Assembly (NCBI GenBank): GCA_029216955.1
Contig: JANAVB010015600.1
Span: 36,580,614 to 36,644,613 of the forward strand
Direction: 5' to 3'
From: Iris pallida
Lineage: Eukaryota; Streptophyta; Magnoliopsida; Asparagales; Iridaceae
DNA: 64,000 bases
The notes beneath the pieces are model-generated. The model made no database searches. It was given only the letters and a program-made list of their open reading frames with translations, and was not told where the DNA came from. Both the position numbers and the translations under genes were made by a program. How positions within the stretch are numbered: position 1 is the first letter of the stretch; every line of letters begins with the position of its first letter. Below are positions 34,701-44,983 of the stretch, piece after piece.

Positions 34701-36663
34701 ACATGGCATAGGAGAGTCAACATCCTTCATTAGTTAGATTATGAAGTTGTTCAACCCTATATTAGGATGCCAGTCCTATGTTGTCCTGCATTCATGTGCT
34801 GTCCCTTACCTTTGTGCATCAAGTAACATACATGAGGTTAGTTGACTTGGGTATAGGACCTTGGTAGTATAGTGTGTTTCACTATTCTCTTTCCAGTTAT
34901 ATATCTTCCCCTCTACACACACACACCTTCAAACCAATGTAAACACACCCTATAGTCCTGTCACTAGTTTCAGGGAAAACTGAAACTTGTGAGTTGATTT
35001 CCTAATCAACTCACACCAACACACATCTGTCACACCCCTCCACACATGTTATATACACACACACAATCTGGAATGGACCTTCACACACACCCTACATTAT
35101 GTCATTTTCCACACACATGCCTATGCCTAAACTAAGAACCACTAATTCCTAATTCACCCTTTCACCTTTGGCACACACTATTGTATCACATATACGTGTC
35201 CACCTCCATATGTATTATAAGGATTAATGGCCTATATGTATATATGAATATTTTGTCTATATGACATATAGCCTATGAGTGTATATCTCTATATGATGAT
35301 AATACCTATATATGACATGCCTAGTATAGCTTTGCATATCATTCTATAGCCTAGGGTACATATATACATTATATTGGTGTATGGTACTTGGCATGGTTGT
35401 ACTAGTGTGGTCCTATTGGCTTGTGCTTGTACGTGATTGCTAGATTAGTCTTGGTTAGGCCTAGTGAGACTTGTTAGACTTGATTGGACTAAGATTGACC
35501 TAGTTTGACTAGAGTATTAACTTGGGTTGACCCAGAGTTGACCAAGTTTGACTTGGACCTAGTTTGACCTAGACAGTTGACCAGGGTTGACTTAGAGTTG
35601 ACTTTGACCTAGATTGGCCTAGAAATCATGTAGATTGCATCATAAATATCATTTGTCTTATTTTAAGCATATTATAACCTATACTGCTCTATTTAGGACA
35701 TTGTGACTTTGGTGCAGACATCTGATATTACACTACTCTTTTCAGAGTATCAGGCGAGTACATTCTCTGATAGTTCTCTCATTTATTTGTCAATTACTGT
35801 ATTTCAGTTATAGTTAGCTGTATGTGATTCTCTGTTACAAACACGTACTGTTATTTCTGGATTCATGTATACGACACACATTTATTTTCTGGCCTCTATT
35901 ACTGGTATCATCATTTCCGGCTTCTATTACTGGAATCATTTACTGGAATCACCCCGGAATCATTTACTGGTATCATCGTACTTGGCTGGACTCATCTTGA
36001 ATCATTGTGTCAGAATTCTGGATTCACTTGCTGGGAGGGGAAATACTAGAGTAAGACATGTAGACATACCCCATTTCTGGAATCACCCTTTGCTGGAATC
36101 ATACTGGAATGGTAGCCATTTTCATCAATATAACTGTCTATAACTGTTTTATAGTTCTTTGTCATTTACTTGGGTTTTCTAGATGAGATGTGCTCGTTCC
36201 TGTCCTGACTGGACCTGTTGAAAATTTTACAGATGATTGCCCTGAGGACACATGCCCTACATTTTACTGAGGAGATGGCTTAGCTACCTTTGGCCCCGAC
36301 ACTCAGGAGTGATCGGGAGTTTAGTTAGTCTGTCATGTTTTAGTTTTCCTGTTTAGATCTGGAGTTGTATATAGAGATTTGAGACTTGAGATGTATTGAG
36401 ATTGTTATTATTATATCAGTAGTTTTGTTGTCTTCAAATTCTTAGTTACATTTCTGTGTTATCTTATCATGCTTAGACTGTGATTGAGTTACACCATATC
36501 TTATACTTGTCCTCCGTTCGGAGTTGATCATGATGAGTACATTATATACTGCATGAGTTGATGGTTAGTTAGAGACTTAGAACATCGTTCTACCGCCGAC
36601 ACTGCGGCGTAGGCTGGGCGCTGTTACGTACTCGTACCCTCATAGTGGGTGCGGGTTGTGACA
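31765..36663 (+). mobile_element. Gag-only element 3' LTR, 4899 bp, with a 352-bp deletion
   Basis: Matches the 5' LTR throughout, but jumps at GCCAT (36115-36119), skipping the equivalent of 29146-29497. That segment is bounded by GCCAT in the intact copy. Ends TTGTGACA, followed by the CTTCT duplication. Confidence 0.9.
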
Positions 36664-36671
36664 CTTCTACA

Positions 36672-36685
36672 AGACCCCCTTCAAA
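36672..36685 (-). other. Tat polypurine tract
   Basis: The minus strand reads TTTGAAGGGGGTCT immediately before the 3' LTR start TGTAGAAGC, as expected for plus-strand DNA priming. Confidence 0.65.
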
Positions 36686-36859
36686 GTTTTCAATTTTTTC
36701 CAAAATTTTGAAATACTTTGAACATAAGCGTAAAATCTGGGATATCCAACAGTCTTCTGCATAGAATTCGGGATACTCAACAGTCATCCGCGTAGCGTTC
36801 GGGATACCCAACAGTCATCCGCGTATTTTTCAGGAATTTGAACCGATTTCAAAATTTCC

Positions 36860-36867
36860 TATAAATA
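36860..36867 (+). promoter_or_regulatory. TATA box of the antisense gene
   Basis: TATAAATA lies 106 bp upstream of the ATG at 36966, just inside the Tat 3' LTR, on the strand opposite to the retroelement genes. The leader between them is pyrimidine-rich ('cttctcttcttcg') as in plant 5' leaders. Confidence 0.55.
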
Positions 36868-36965
36868 TAGTTCAACTGCTAGAGAGAGAACTTTACTCAT
36901 TCTCGTGAATTCTTAATCTTTGAATATCCTTCTCTTCTTCGAAATCCCAATCTTCAAACTCCTCG

Positions 36966-37113
36966 ATGGCACCAAAGAGCAAAACCTCCGCCGGCGCTAA
37001 GGGTAAGAAGCCCGCCGTCACTGCTTCGTCGGCGGCTAATCGAGCAGAGACCACCGTTCCAACACCAGTGGCGACCCCGAGACCTAATCCCGCTGTGGCT
37101 CCGGCCATGACAG
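36966..37113 (+). pseudogene. Antisense gene, exon 1
   Basis: Starts ATGGCACCAAAGAGC and encodes about 49 Lys/Ala/Pro/Thr-rich residues (MAPKSKTSAGAKGKKPAVT...). That composition resembles a disordered, possibly nuclear, N-terminus. I place the donor at CAG|GTAGAA (37113/37114), a consensus plant donor. Joining it to the acceptor TTTTTGCAG (37844) keeps the frame into exon 2. The unspliced frame runs on to a stop at 37208 through the repeat array. Splicing is inferred; no transcript evidence is available. Confidence 0.6.
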
Positions 37114-37844
37114 GTAGAACTCTACCTAGTTCGGCCGTGGGTTCGTCGGAGAAGAAGAAGGATCCGAACCCTAAAACTTTACCCCCACATTTATACGTGT
37201 TAGCGTAAAAAATAAAAAATCACAAAATATGCCCACGTCTATCCGTGCCAGCGTAAAAATAGAATACGCCCACGTCAATACGTGTTAGCGTAAAAATCTG
37301 AACAACAGAATACGCCCACATCAATACGTGCTAGCGTAAAAATATAAAATACGCTCACGTCTATACATGCCAGCGTAAAGTTTGTGAACAACAAAATACG
37401 CTTACGTCTATACGTGCCTGCGTAAAATATAAAAATACGCTCACGTCAATACGTGCCAGCGTAAAGTTGAAAACAATCAGAATACGCTCACGTCAGCGTA
37501 AAATGTTTTAAGCGTAAAATATACGCAAATTTCATATGTGCTAGCGTAAAAGACTATATGTTTTCGTGCGTATAACTTTTACTCTTTTGAACAGATAAAA
37601 GAACGCGTAAAACTTTTAGTCATACACTGCATCAACTTAATAAACAATCCTTTACGCACAAATCTTCTCTTACGTAAAATAACTCTTGCGTAGAGATAGG
37701 TCAACTTAGGATTTTTCCAATGTCTTCTGAAATAAAGACTGAAAAACCTTTACGCACAAACATTTACTTGCGTAAAATCATTTGCGTATAAAGATTTAAT
37801 TTTGAATTCTTTTAACTTGATTTTTGTTGATCTTCTTTTTGCAG
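37114..37844 (+). other. Predicted intron 1 of the antisense gene
   Basis: GTAGAA...TTTTTGCAG, 731 bp, AT-rich with a T-rich 3' end. The first half is an array of hairpin-forming repeats (37186-37545), the second half holds 'gcgtaaa' words. Length and borders suit a plant intron. Confidence 0.55.
37186..37545. repeat. Tandem hairpin repeats in intron 1, about 7-8 units of 40-55 bp
   Basis: Each unit carries TACGC(T/C)CACGT, 'caat' or 'ctat', ACGTG, 2-3 nt, then AGCGTAAAA. CACGT pairs with ACGTG and TACGCT with AGCGTA, so each unit can fold into a nested stem. Spacer sequence between units varies more than the paired parts. Confidence 0.75.
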
Positions 37845-40496
37845 TGGACTTGCAGATTCATCCTCTATTTGAGATTTTTGGTTCTCCAACTGGCATCTTG
37901 GGTTCCAACTACTTAGAGAACCTGTCTCATGTTGAGTTTCCACAATCAGACAAACAGTATCCTGAGGAGAGACAACAACTGATAGCTGTCCAGGGAGATA
38001 GGATGCTGTTGATTTTGATAAATGGAGAGCTGCTGACATCGATGGATGGCCGACAATTCTTGAAGCCCGCCTTCCTATTTGGAGACGCCATCAACTTCAA
38101 ATCTCAGACAAATCCCAAGAATGAATCCTGGGTATTTAGATTTGGGGAGAGAGCGATGTACCTCCCTTCAATGTCAAGGGATTATCCCCTGTCTTCGTTC
38201 GTTTATGCCACCCACACAAGACATATGATCTGGAACCTGACTCCCAACAGTTATGGTAGACCAGGAAAAATCCTATTCAAGAGAGATGAGTCCCACCAAA
38301 TAGGCTATCATACCAGTGCTCCGAGTGGTGGTGTTGTCCCTTTCTTCGGTTTGCTGTCTGGATTCACACCCAGCGAAGATTCAGCTCTGATCCAGCCAGT
38401 GTAAATACCGATGTTCATAAACAAGCTTATGAACGCCTCAGTACTATATCCTTCGGTTAACCCTAGGCTTCCAGGGTGGATGACCGTATATAATAAGAAC
38501 TGGATTCAAGTCAGTGCCTGGGTTATGAACCACTTTGAAACAGAGCTGCGAGCTATTGGGCTGTTTGAAGCAGTGGCCTCCACCAGTCAGGGCATACCAA
38601 TGAACAACAACCTGTTCTTAGCTTTGATGGAATTGTACATCAGCTCAACAGTGACTTTTGCAACCCCAATAGGAGAAATAGGTTTTGTACTACATGAGAT
38701 GCAATTCATCTCTAAGCTGCCACTGGAGGGAGCTCCATATGAAGAATACGTTCCCTCCAACCGGGAACTAGCAGAAATTAGGGAGAAAAATCCTCAATTA
38801 GTTGAGGTATATGAAGAGTTGATGTGCCATTACATGATTTGCACCACTATGTATGATAGTCGGTCGCATTTGGCATATATCAATAAATGGACAACCTATT
38901 TATTCTACCATGAGAATAGGATATCTAAGAACGACAAGGGAAGATTCCAGGATAACAAGGCTCCAACCATCAACCCTTGTTCAATAATTCCTTCGGATCT
39001 GATCCGTGATTTGATGCTCACACGTAAATCTTCTGATCAGTATCTATCCACCAAGACCGGAGACATCCCTGCGGGGATTGAAACTTTGAGCTATTTGAAG
39101 CATGGCAGTCGGAAGATCTCAAAGGAAGCCTTGCTGACGGGCTTTCTTTCTCTGTGGCTGCAGAGATGGGTTGTACCAGGGACATGTACGGTCGACAGAA
39201 TTCATCGAAATATACTATGGCCAGCAGTACGTTTGGTGTTCAAAGACAGACTCAGCCTATTATCAGCAATGGTATGTAGGATAAATGCTGGTCTGCGAAC
39301 TTTTGGTGAGGAGTTAATTAATAATGCTCCTTACCATAAAGACTTCCTCCGGGTGGAGATGCCCTACACCTATCTAATGGGCTGGTTGCTGCATCACAAC
39401 TGTAGCTTGTTTCCATAAGGCCCCGAAGATCAAGCGGAGGTGTTCCTCCATAAATTCAATAAAGCCTCGTAGGTTGCAACTTCAGTGGCAGATACCCAAG
39501 CAGCATTGAACTACTCTTATGGGTGGAACTTCTTCTGTACACGACCGCCAGTGCCAGCTGACTGTTTTGGTGTACAGTTTGAAGATATAGGTGAAGAGAG
39601 GACGGGGCTCCCTGGGCCTGTCTTCAATTGGCTAATATGCATCAGACCATCAAATCTGATGTATAGAACTGATGGTGACTACGCCTTCGAACCATACCTG
39701 CCCAGTCGGTTCGCTCATCAATTCGGGTATGACCAAATTCACGTTGGTAACCCCTCCACCTCCTTCAACTATTATAGGAAATTAGTTGACGGTGCAAGGG
39801 CATGGAGGTATTTCAGCGCTGGATGTATCGGTGCTAAATTTCGTGTGCCAACCGCCACTAGTACCACAGAGCTACGAATACTGCATTCATATGCTCGCTT
39901 CTATGCATCCATCCGTTCCTTCGCCACTGACTACAACATGAAAGGGAGTCTTCGAGGGGTCAGGGAAGGAAATGTCGAAGAACCAGTCATGGTACCTTCA
40001 GACATACTTGATGATGTTTCTATTCTAGACGAGTACCTGAAAGTGATTCCTACGGGAGTTGGGGAACCAGCTGCAGGACCCATCAAAATCTCTACCTCTA
40101 AGAAGCGTAAATCCGACACAGCGGTTGCTCCTAAAGAGAAGAGGAAAAAGGTCACTCTAAAAGGGCCATCCAGGCAGAGGGCTATTACTCCAGAGAGAGA
40201 GACTCCAGTTGAGGAGCCTCAGAATATTGCATCTTCTTCAGCTTACCCTGGAGAAGGATCGTCAGCATCGCAATCAGCTACAGCAACAGAAACTATGGGG
40301 CTACTATCTTCTGGACGTCTCAGCACCTCTGCACATCTGACTCCTCCACAAAAGGCGCAAGCTATTTAGGACACTGCCACGATTCGGCCTTATAATCCAG
40401 AGCCCATCCCCTCGGATGAACCGGCACTTGAGTTAGATGATGATGACTGGGACCAAGATTATGACGAACTCTTGGCACGTCCTGTACCTACTCCAG
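37845..40496 (+). pseudogene. Antisense gene, exon 2: plant mobile domain (PMD)-like region
   Basis: One frame of 884 codons crossed by four stops: TAA 38402, TAA 39416, TAG 39470 and TAG 40367. The order of motifs resembles the plant mobile domain: 'GELLTSMDGRQFLKPAFLF', then 'LRAIGLFEAVAS', then 'TPIGEIGFVLHEM..ISKLPLEG', and later 'EPYLPSRFAHQFGYDQ'. PMD occurs in plant nuclear proteins such as MAIN and MAIL1 and in extra genes of plant retrotransposons. A Lys/Arg-rich stretch (about 40100-40180, 'KKRKSD', 'KEKRKK') could be a nuclear signal. It lies antisense to the pol of its host element and ends at a consensus donor CAG|GTAAAC. Its role is unknown. Confidence 0.65.
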
Positions 40497-40576
40497 GTAA
40501 ACATCAATTACAGAAAATCTATACAAAATTACGTATTATGTTTTTGTATATTAACTTATTTTGCTTAATTTTTTAG
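40497..40576 (+). other. Predicted intron 2 of the antisense gene
   Basis: GTAAAC...ATTTTTTAG, 80 bp and AT-rich. Removing it keeps the frame between exons 2 and 3 (phase 1 on both sides). Confidence 0.65.
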
Positions 40577-42027
40577 GTGTCGTCGCTGCAGCAAAGCCTG
40601 TAGTTTCTCTTCCTCCTCAAGAAACTATTTATGAAGAAAACTTAGAGTCTGAAGAAGAAAATTCTTCTTCAAAAGAAGATTCTACTTCTAAGGAAGACTC
40701 TCCATCCCTGGAGGTACTAGAAGAGTCTGCAGTGGAGGCCCAGCCAAAATTGCCTTCTCTTGCTGAGGACAGAGAAAAAGAACAAACTGCAGAAGAACCA
40801 ACTGCAGTTGCAGAAGCAGCTGCTACAAAAGAAACAACCTTCAATAAAGAAACAATTGTAGAAGATCCAACTGCAACTAAAGTATTCCCAGAGCTTGAAG
40901 AGCCTGTAGCCGACGAAGATGATGAAAATATGGTTGACCCATCAACTGAAGCTGGAGACGTTGTAATAACATCCTAAGTTATTGCTACTGATCTGACACA
41001 AGTTCTTGAAAAGATGGTGTCTTAAGATGAGTCAGTTGCAACAACCATTATTCCTCCCGCAACAATCACCGCCACCGAAACTCAAGTAGTTTCAGCTCCA
41101 GAAATGCCTGGAGTAATAATTCATACACATGTTGAAGATGTTGCCTCTGAAGCTCCTGGAAAGCAGTTTGCCTTGGTAGAAATGACAACTTTGACTTCAT
41201 CTCAGCTTGCTACCAAAGCTACAACATCTGCTCCTAGTCTTCAAAAGAGGAATTTAGTAGAGCTCGCTGCTACACCAAGCTCCAACGCAGAAATGAATCT
41301 CTTAGTTGAGATTCATACAGAAGCTTTCTACAAGACTTTGGTGGCTCTGATCAAGATGGTCCTGAAGAAGGGCCTGAATTATGAAAGCTTGAAGGTTGCG
41401 ATTGCTCCCACCATTGGGAACATCGTAATGTTTAATGATGCTGAGAGAGCAGCGGCGCTGGAGAAGGTAGTAAAGGGACTTGAACAGCCTATCAAAGAAT
41501 ATCTAAGGCTATCAAGTGAAACCCTTGAAAGTCTCATCCAAACCGAGTATGATACTTTATCTGCTGAATATATCACTCGGGAGACTACCTTTAAAGAATC
41601 TCTCCAGGAATACAGTAATAAAGTCGCCAAAGAAAGAGCTTTTTTGGCTGAAACAAAACCTCAGCTGGAGACTTACAGAGAAGCCTATGAAACTTCAAAT
41701 ATGAGAATTCATCAACAGAATGATAGAATTCGTGAAGTTGAGGCAGAACTAGCTCGTCTAAAGGCGGAGAGGGAGCAGTTGGTCGCAGCTCGAGACAAAC
41801 ACTTGACGCAGAGGTCAATTTTGGAGGATCAAGTCTTTGATGCTGAAGCTACCATCAAAACCCTTGACGAAGCCAAAGATAAGATGATAGTTACTTTTGC
41901 CAAACTTTCTTATCTCTGTACTCCAGAAGCTCGACGCACCATAGCTACTGAAACTGTATTGAGCTCCCGTGAGAAGCGTCTAGCAGAGCTGCAAAAACTG
42001 CTCGAAGATGTATCTGCTCCACCTTAG
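40577..42027 (+). pseudogene. Antisense gene, exon 3: acidic linker and coiled-coil C-terminus
   Basis: The frame continues from exon 2 and ends at TAG 42025-42027, with stops TAA at 40975 and 41023. The first 130 codons are strongly acidic (Glu/Ser/Thr-rich, 'EEENSSSKEDSTSKEDS'). From about 41300 the predicted protein is helical with heptad-like spacing and many Glu/Leu/Lys/Arg residues, typical of a coiled coil and therefore of self-association. Two AATAAA signals follow closely. With exons 1 and 2 the ancestral product would have been about 1400 residues. Two stops make this copy non-functional unless further splicing is used. Confidence 0.6.
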
Positions 42028-42029
42028 AA

Positions 42030-42080
42030 AATAAAGAATTTTGTATTCTCCTTTTTATATCATCAATAAAGAATTTTGTA
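42030..42080 (+). terminator. Poly(A) signals of the antisense gene (two)
   Basis: AATAAAGAATTTTGTATTCT occurs twice about 38 bp apart, starting just after the stop codon and followed by T-rich sequence. This is typical of a plant 3' end. Confidence 0.55.
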
Positions 42081-42159
42081 TTCTTCTGTCTTTTCCTTTC
42101 TGTAATATTACAAGAAATGAATAAAATTATTGTTTTGTGACCCTATCATTTATTTTGAA

Positions 42160-42470
42160 TTTAAACAATAGGCATGAGATAGAAAACACTTATCAGAGGT
42201 AATATGGATATGATAAGTCTTCTAAACTCAATAAATTATATCTATCCATAGGTGATGTGGACATGATAGATAATGAATCTTGTTTTTTTTAGAGTGTACA
42301 ATACTGTCAGAGGTAATATGAACGTGACAAATTGTAATAACTCAAAAAAATAGATTAATGTCTATTCAGAGGCCATATGGACATGATAGATAAGAAAAGA
42401 AGTAGAATTAATATCTATTCAGTGGTCATGAGGACATGATAAATAATAAATCTTTTTTTTCTAAAATTGG
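42160..42470. repeat. Degenerate tandem repeat between the convergent genes
   Basis: About five copies of a 60-75-bp unit containing 'tcagaggtaatatggacatgata' variants. It separates the 3' end of the antisense gene (42027) from the pol stop (42559). Confidence 0.65.
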
Positions 42471-42558
42471 TTGGTAAGATAGAAGATCAAAATTCTCTTT
42501 TAGGAGAACAAATAATCAGCTTAACCAAACCTTGGTAGCTGGGAAATGAAGAAAAAAT

Positions 42559-43815
42559 TCAAACATAGTATTTCTTCAAGAATTTGCCATTAATCGGCAT
42601 CATGAGCAAACCTCCATTAGGTTTAGACAACCTATAGGCACCATTGGAGAATACTGTCTCTATTACATAAGGACCTTCCCATTTGGCTTGGAATTTCCCT
42701 TTGCTCTTATGATTCATAACCATCGGTCTTCGGACGGCTAAAACCAGCTCACCGACTTTGAATACCCTCTCTTTAACTTTACGGTTGAAAGATCGGGATA
42801 TGCGGGCTTGATATAGCTCGATGTGCTATTGTGCTTGAAGACGCTTCTCGTCTAGACCTTTAAGTTCTTGGAGTCGTAAGCGATCATTATTCTCTGAGGT
42901 TAGCTTATTTAGCAATGGCTATTCTAAGAGATAGGATCTGGATTTCTAATGGAAGAACAGTCTCACATCCGTAAACCAGTGAGAATGGTGTAAAACTAGT
43001 AGGAGTTCAGATTATTGTTCGGTAAGACCATAAACATTCTCCAAGTTTCTCATTCCAATCTCGCTTATTAGAAGAGAGACTTTTTGAGAAGTTTGATAAT
43101 TGTTTTGTTAAAGGCTTCGGCCAAACCATTGGCTGCTAGATTATAAGCTGTAGAAGCTAAATTTTGGATCCGATTCTTGTCACAGAATCGATAAAATGCC
43201 TGACTGGCAAATTGTGGTCCATTATCATGGATTATCCTTCGGGGAATCCTAAAATAATAAATGACATGATGTTTGATGAAGCTAACCACATTAGATGTTT
43301 TCACTTCAACAAGGGGAACCGCTTTCGTCCATTTAGAGAAATAATCTGTTATGGCCAGGATAAACCGATGTCCTTTGATAGAAGGAGGATTAATCAGACC
43401 AATAATATCCATTCTCCAAGCTTCAAAAGGCCAAGAAGCTGCCGTAGGATGTAAAAATTCAGAAGGTTGATTAATAAAATCAGCATGAATCTGGCATGCT
43501 TTACACCGTCTGGCATAATCCACAGCATCTGCTATCATGGAAGGCCAATAATATCCTATTCTTCGAATACGGTCCTGCAATTTCGGACCTGGTTGATAAG
43601 TACCGCAGATACCATCATGGGCTTCATGGAGTGTTTGTTTCGCTTCATCCTTAGAGAGGCAACGCAGCAAAAGTCCGTCATAAGAACGACGATACAACCT
43701 ATGCATAGAAGAATCATAGTAAAAATGAAATGATCGTCTTTTGATTGACACAGCTTCCTTTGGATCTTCAGGTAAAATTCCATAGACAGCATAGTCAATA
43801 AATGGACTACTCTAA
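42559..43815 (-). pseudogene. Tat integrase
   Basis: The N-terminal HHCC zinc motif is visible (HEAHDG and CKACQIH). The catalytic core follows with the expected acidic residues in 'WRMDIIG', 'IIHDNGPQF' and 'LAEAFNKT', i.e. D, D, E. The C-terminal GPY/F-type module ('KWEGPYVIE' to 'GKFLKKYYV') ends at TGA 42559-42561. The enzyme would insert the DNA copy into the genome. It is broken by a TAA and a TAG before the N-terminus (43821 and 43812), a frameshift near 43070, and further stops in the C-terminal part. It is the last sense-strand pol domain, 530 bp from the convergent antisense gene. Confidence 0.85.
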
Positions 43816-43820
43816 TCTTT

Positions 43821-44540
43821 TTACTGTTGATTTGATTCAGCAACATAACTTTGTTTGATATACAAATTATTCTTGACACAGAATAAGTCTCGATCTAACA
43901 AAGTAATGGTATTTTGTCTTCTGATTGGAATTGCTAAATCTGTAGCCAGACTAGCTAGTACGTCAGCTTCCAAATTTTGAGATCGTGGTACGAATTCAAT
44001 GAAGAATCCTTTAAATGAAAGAACTAATTCGATTACCACTTGATGATAAGTAATGATGTCAGGATTTCTGACTTCATATGTCCCTCTGACTTGATTAACA
44101 ATCAGCTGAGAATCTCCATATACTTCCAAGAACTCAATGTCCAATTGTTTTGCTACTTGAAGACCAATTAGCAAAGTATTATATTCTGCCACATTATTGG
44201 AACATGGTTCATTGAGGGAATAAGCACGGTATATAACCAGTTTATCAGGAGAAACTAAGACAATGCCTACTCCGGAGACAATATTGACTTTAGGTCCAAC
44301 CCGCAATGCTCCATCAAAATATAGTTGCCAAATGTCATTTCTCAAAGTCATGTTGCAATCCACGACTTCATCTAGAATGTCCTCATATAACTTAGAAGTT
44401 TTAGGTATAGGGTGAGCTGCTAAGAAATCAGCTAATGCTTGACCCTTCACTGATTTTTGAGGTACATAGACCATGTCATAAGGAGTAAGCAACATTGCCC
44501 AGGTAGCTAACCGAGAGTTAAGAATACTTGGCTTCTTCAT
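43821..44540 (-). pseudogene. Tat second RNase H (aRH)
   Basis: A 239-codon frame carries the archaeal-like RNase H signature: 'LYFDGA', 'NNVAEYNTLLIGL', 'YGDSQLIVNQV' and 'NLEADVLASLA', giving the D-E-D-D catalytic set. A second RNase H after the RT-linked one is diagnostic of the Tat and Athila clades, and here it points to Tat because of the other features. It would help degrade the RNA strand during reverse transcription. It is in frame with the upstream RNase H, separated by TAG at 44583, and ends at TAA 43821. Confidence 0.85.
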
Positions 44541-44582
44541 TAATACCCGAATTAGATTTATTCTGGATATGACATGAATAGT

Positions 44583-44965
44583 CTATCCCGTCACATAATG
44601 TCGTGTCTTTTGAACGACAAATACCAAGGCCAGACATTCTTTTTCTACAGGAGTATACCTGTGTTCAGCTCCAACCTTCATGCGGCTGAGATAATAAATT
44701 GCCTGCTCATGACCCATATCACTTTTCTGTGCAAGAAGAGCACCAAGAGAACGATCTAATGCTCGAACATAGAGCAAAAAGGGTCTTCCCATTACTGGGG
44801 GTACTAAGACAGGTAGATTTGTGAGGTACTGTTTGATGTCATTAAATGCTTGTTGGCATGCTTCATCCCAAACAAATGACACACCCTTCTTCAATAGACG
44901 AGAGAAAGGTTGACATCTTCCAGAAAGATTTGATATAAATCTCCTGATATAAGCAATACGACCTT
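44583..44965 (-). pseudogene. Tat RT-linked RNase H (connection/tether)
   Basis: Contains 'FVWDEACQQAFNDIK', 'PFLLYVRALDRSLGALLAQ' and 'AEHRYTPVEKECLALV', the standard RNase H-like domain following gypsy RTs. It starts just after TAA 44964-44966 and ends at TAG 44583-44585. Its frame differs from the RT because of an 8-bp duplication at 45045-45060. Confidence 0.85.
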
Positions 44966-44983
44966 AAAATCCACGAAATTCTT

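Larger units (their letters stand above)
24799..36663 (+). mobile_element. Gag-only LTR retrotransposon with 5-kb LTRs (level 3), TR-GAG/LARD type
   Basis: LTRs 24799-30056 and 31765-36663 start TGTAACACCCAG and end GTGACA. They flank only 1.7 kb of interior holding a gag frame and nothing of pol. A perfect CTTCT duplication (24794-24798 and 36664-36668) bounds it. A GAGGACGAAA box and the purine-rich AAGGTGGGTAGGAT precede the 3' LTR. LTR divergence looks like about 2% by eye, the lowest of the nest. It could only move with enzymes from a related autonomous element. Confidence 0.9.

Noticed and set aside
36966..42027. The antisense unit as a captured ordinary host gene
   Set aside because: Extra antisense ORFs, some with PMD-like domains, are established in Tat elements, so an element gene is more likely than recent capture. 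Not fully excluded.
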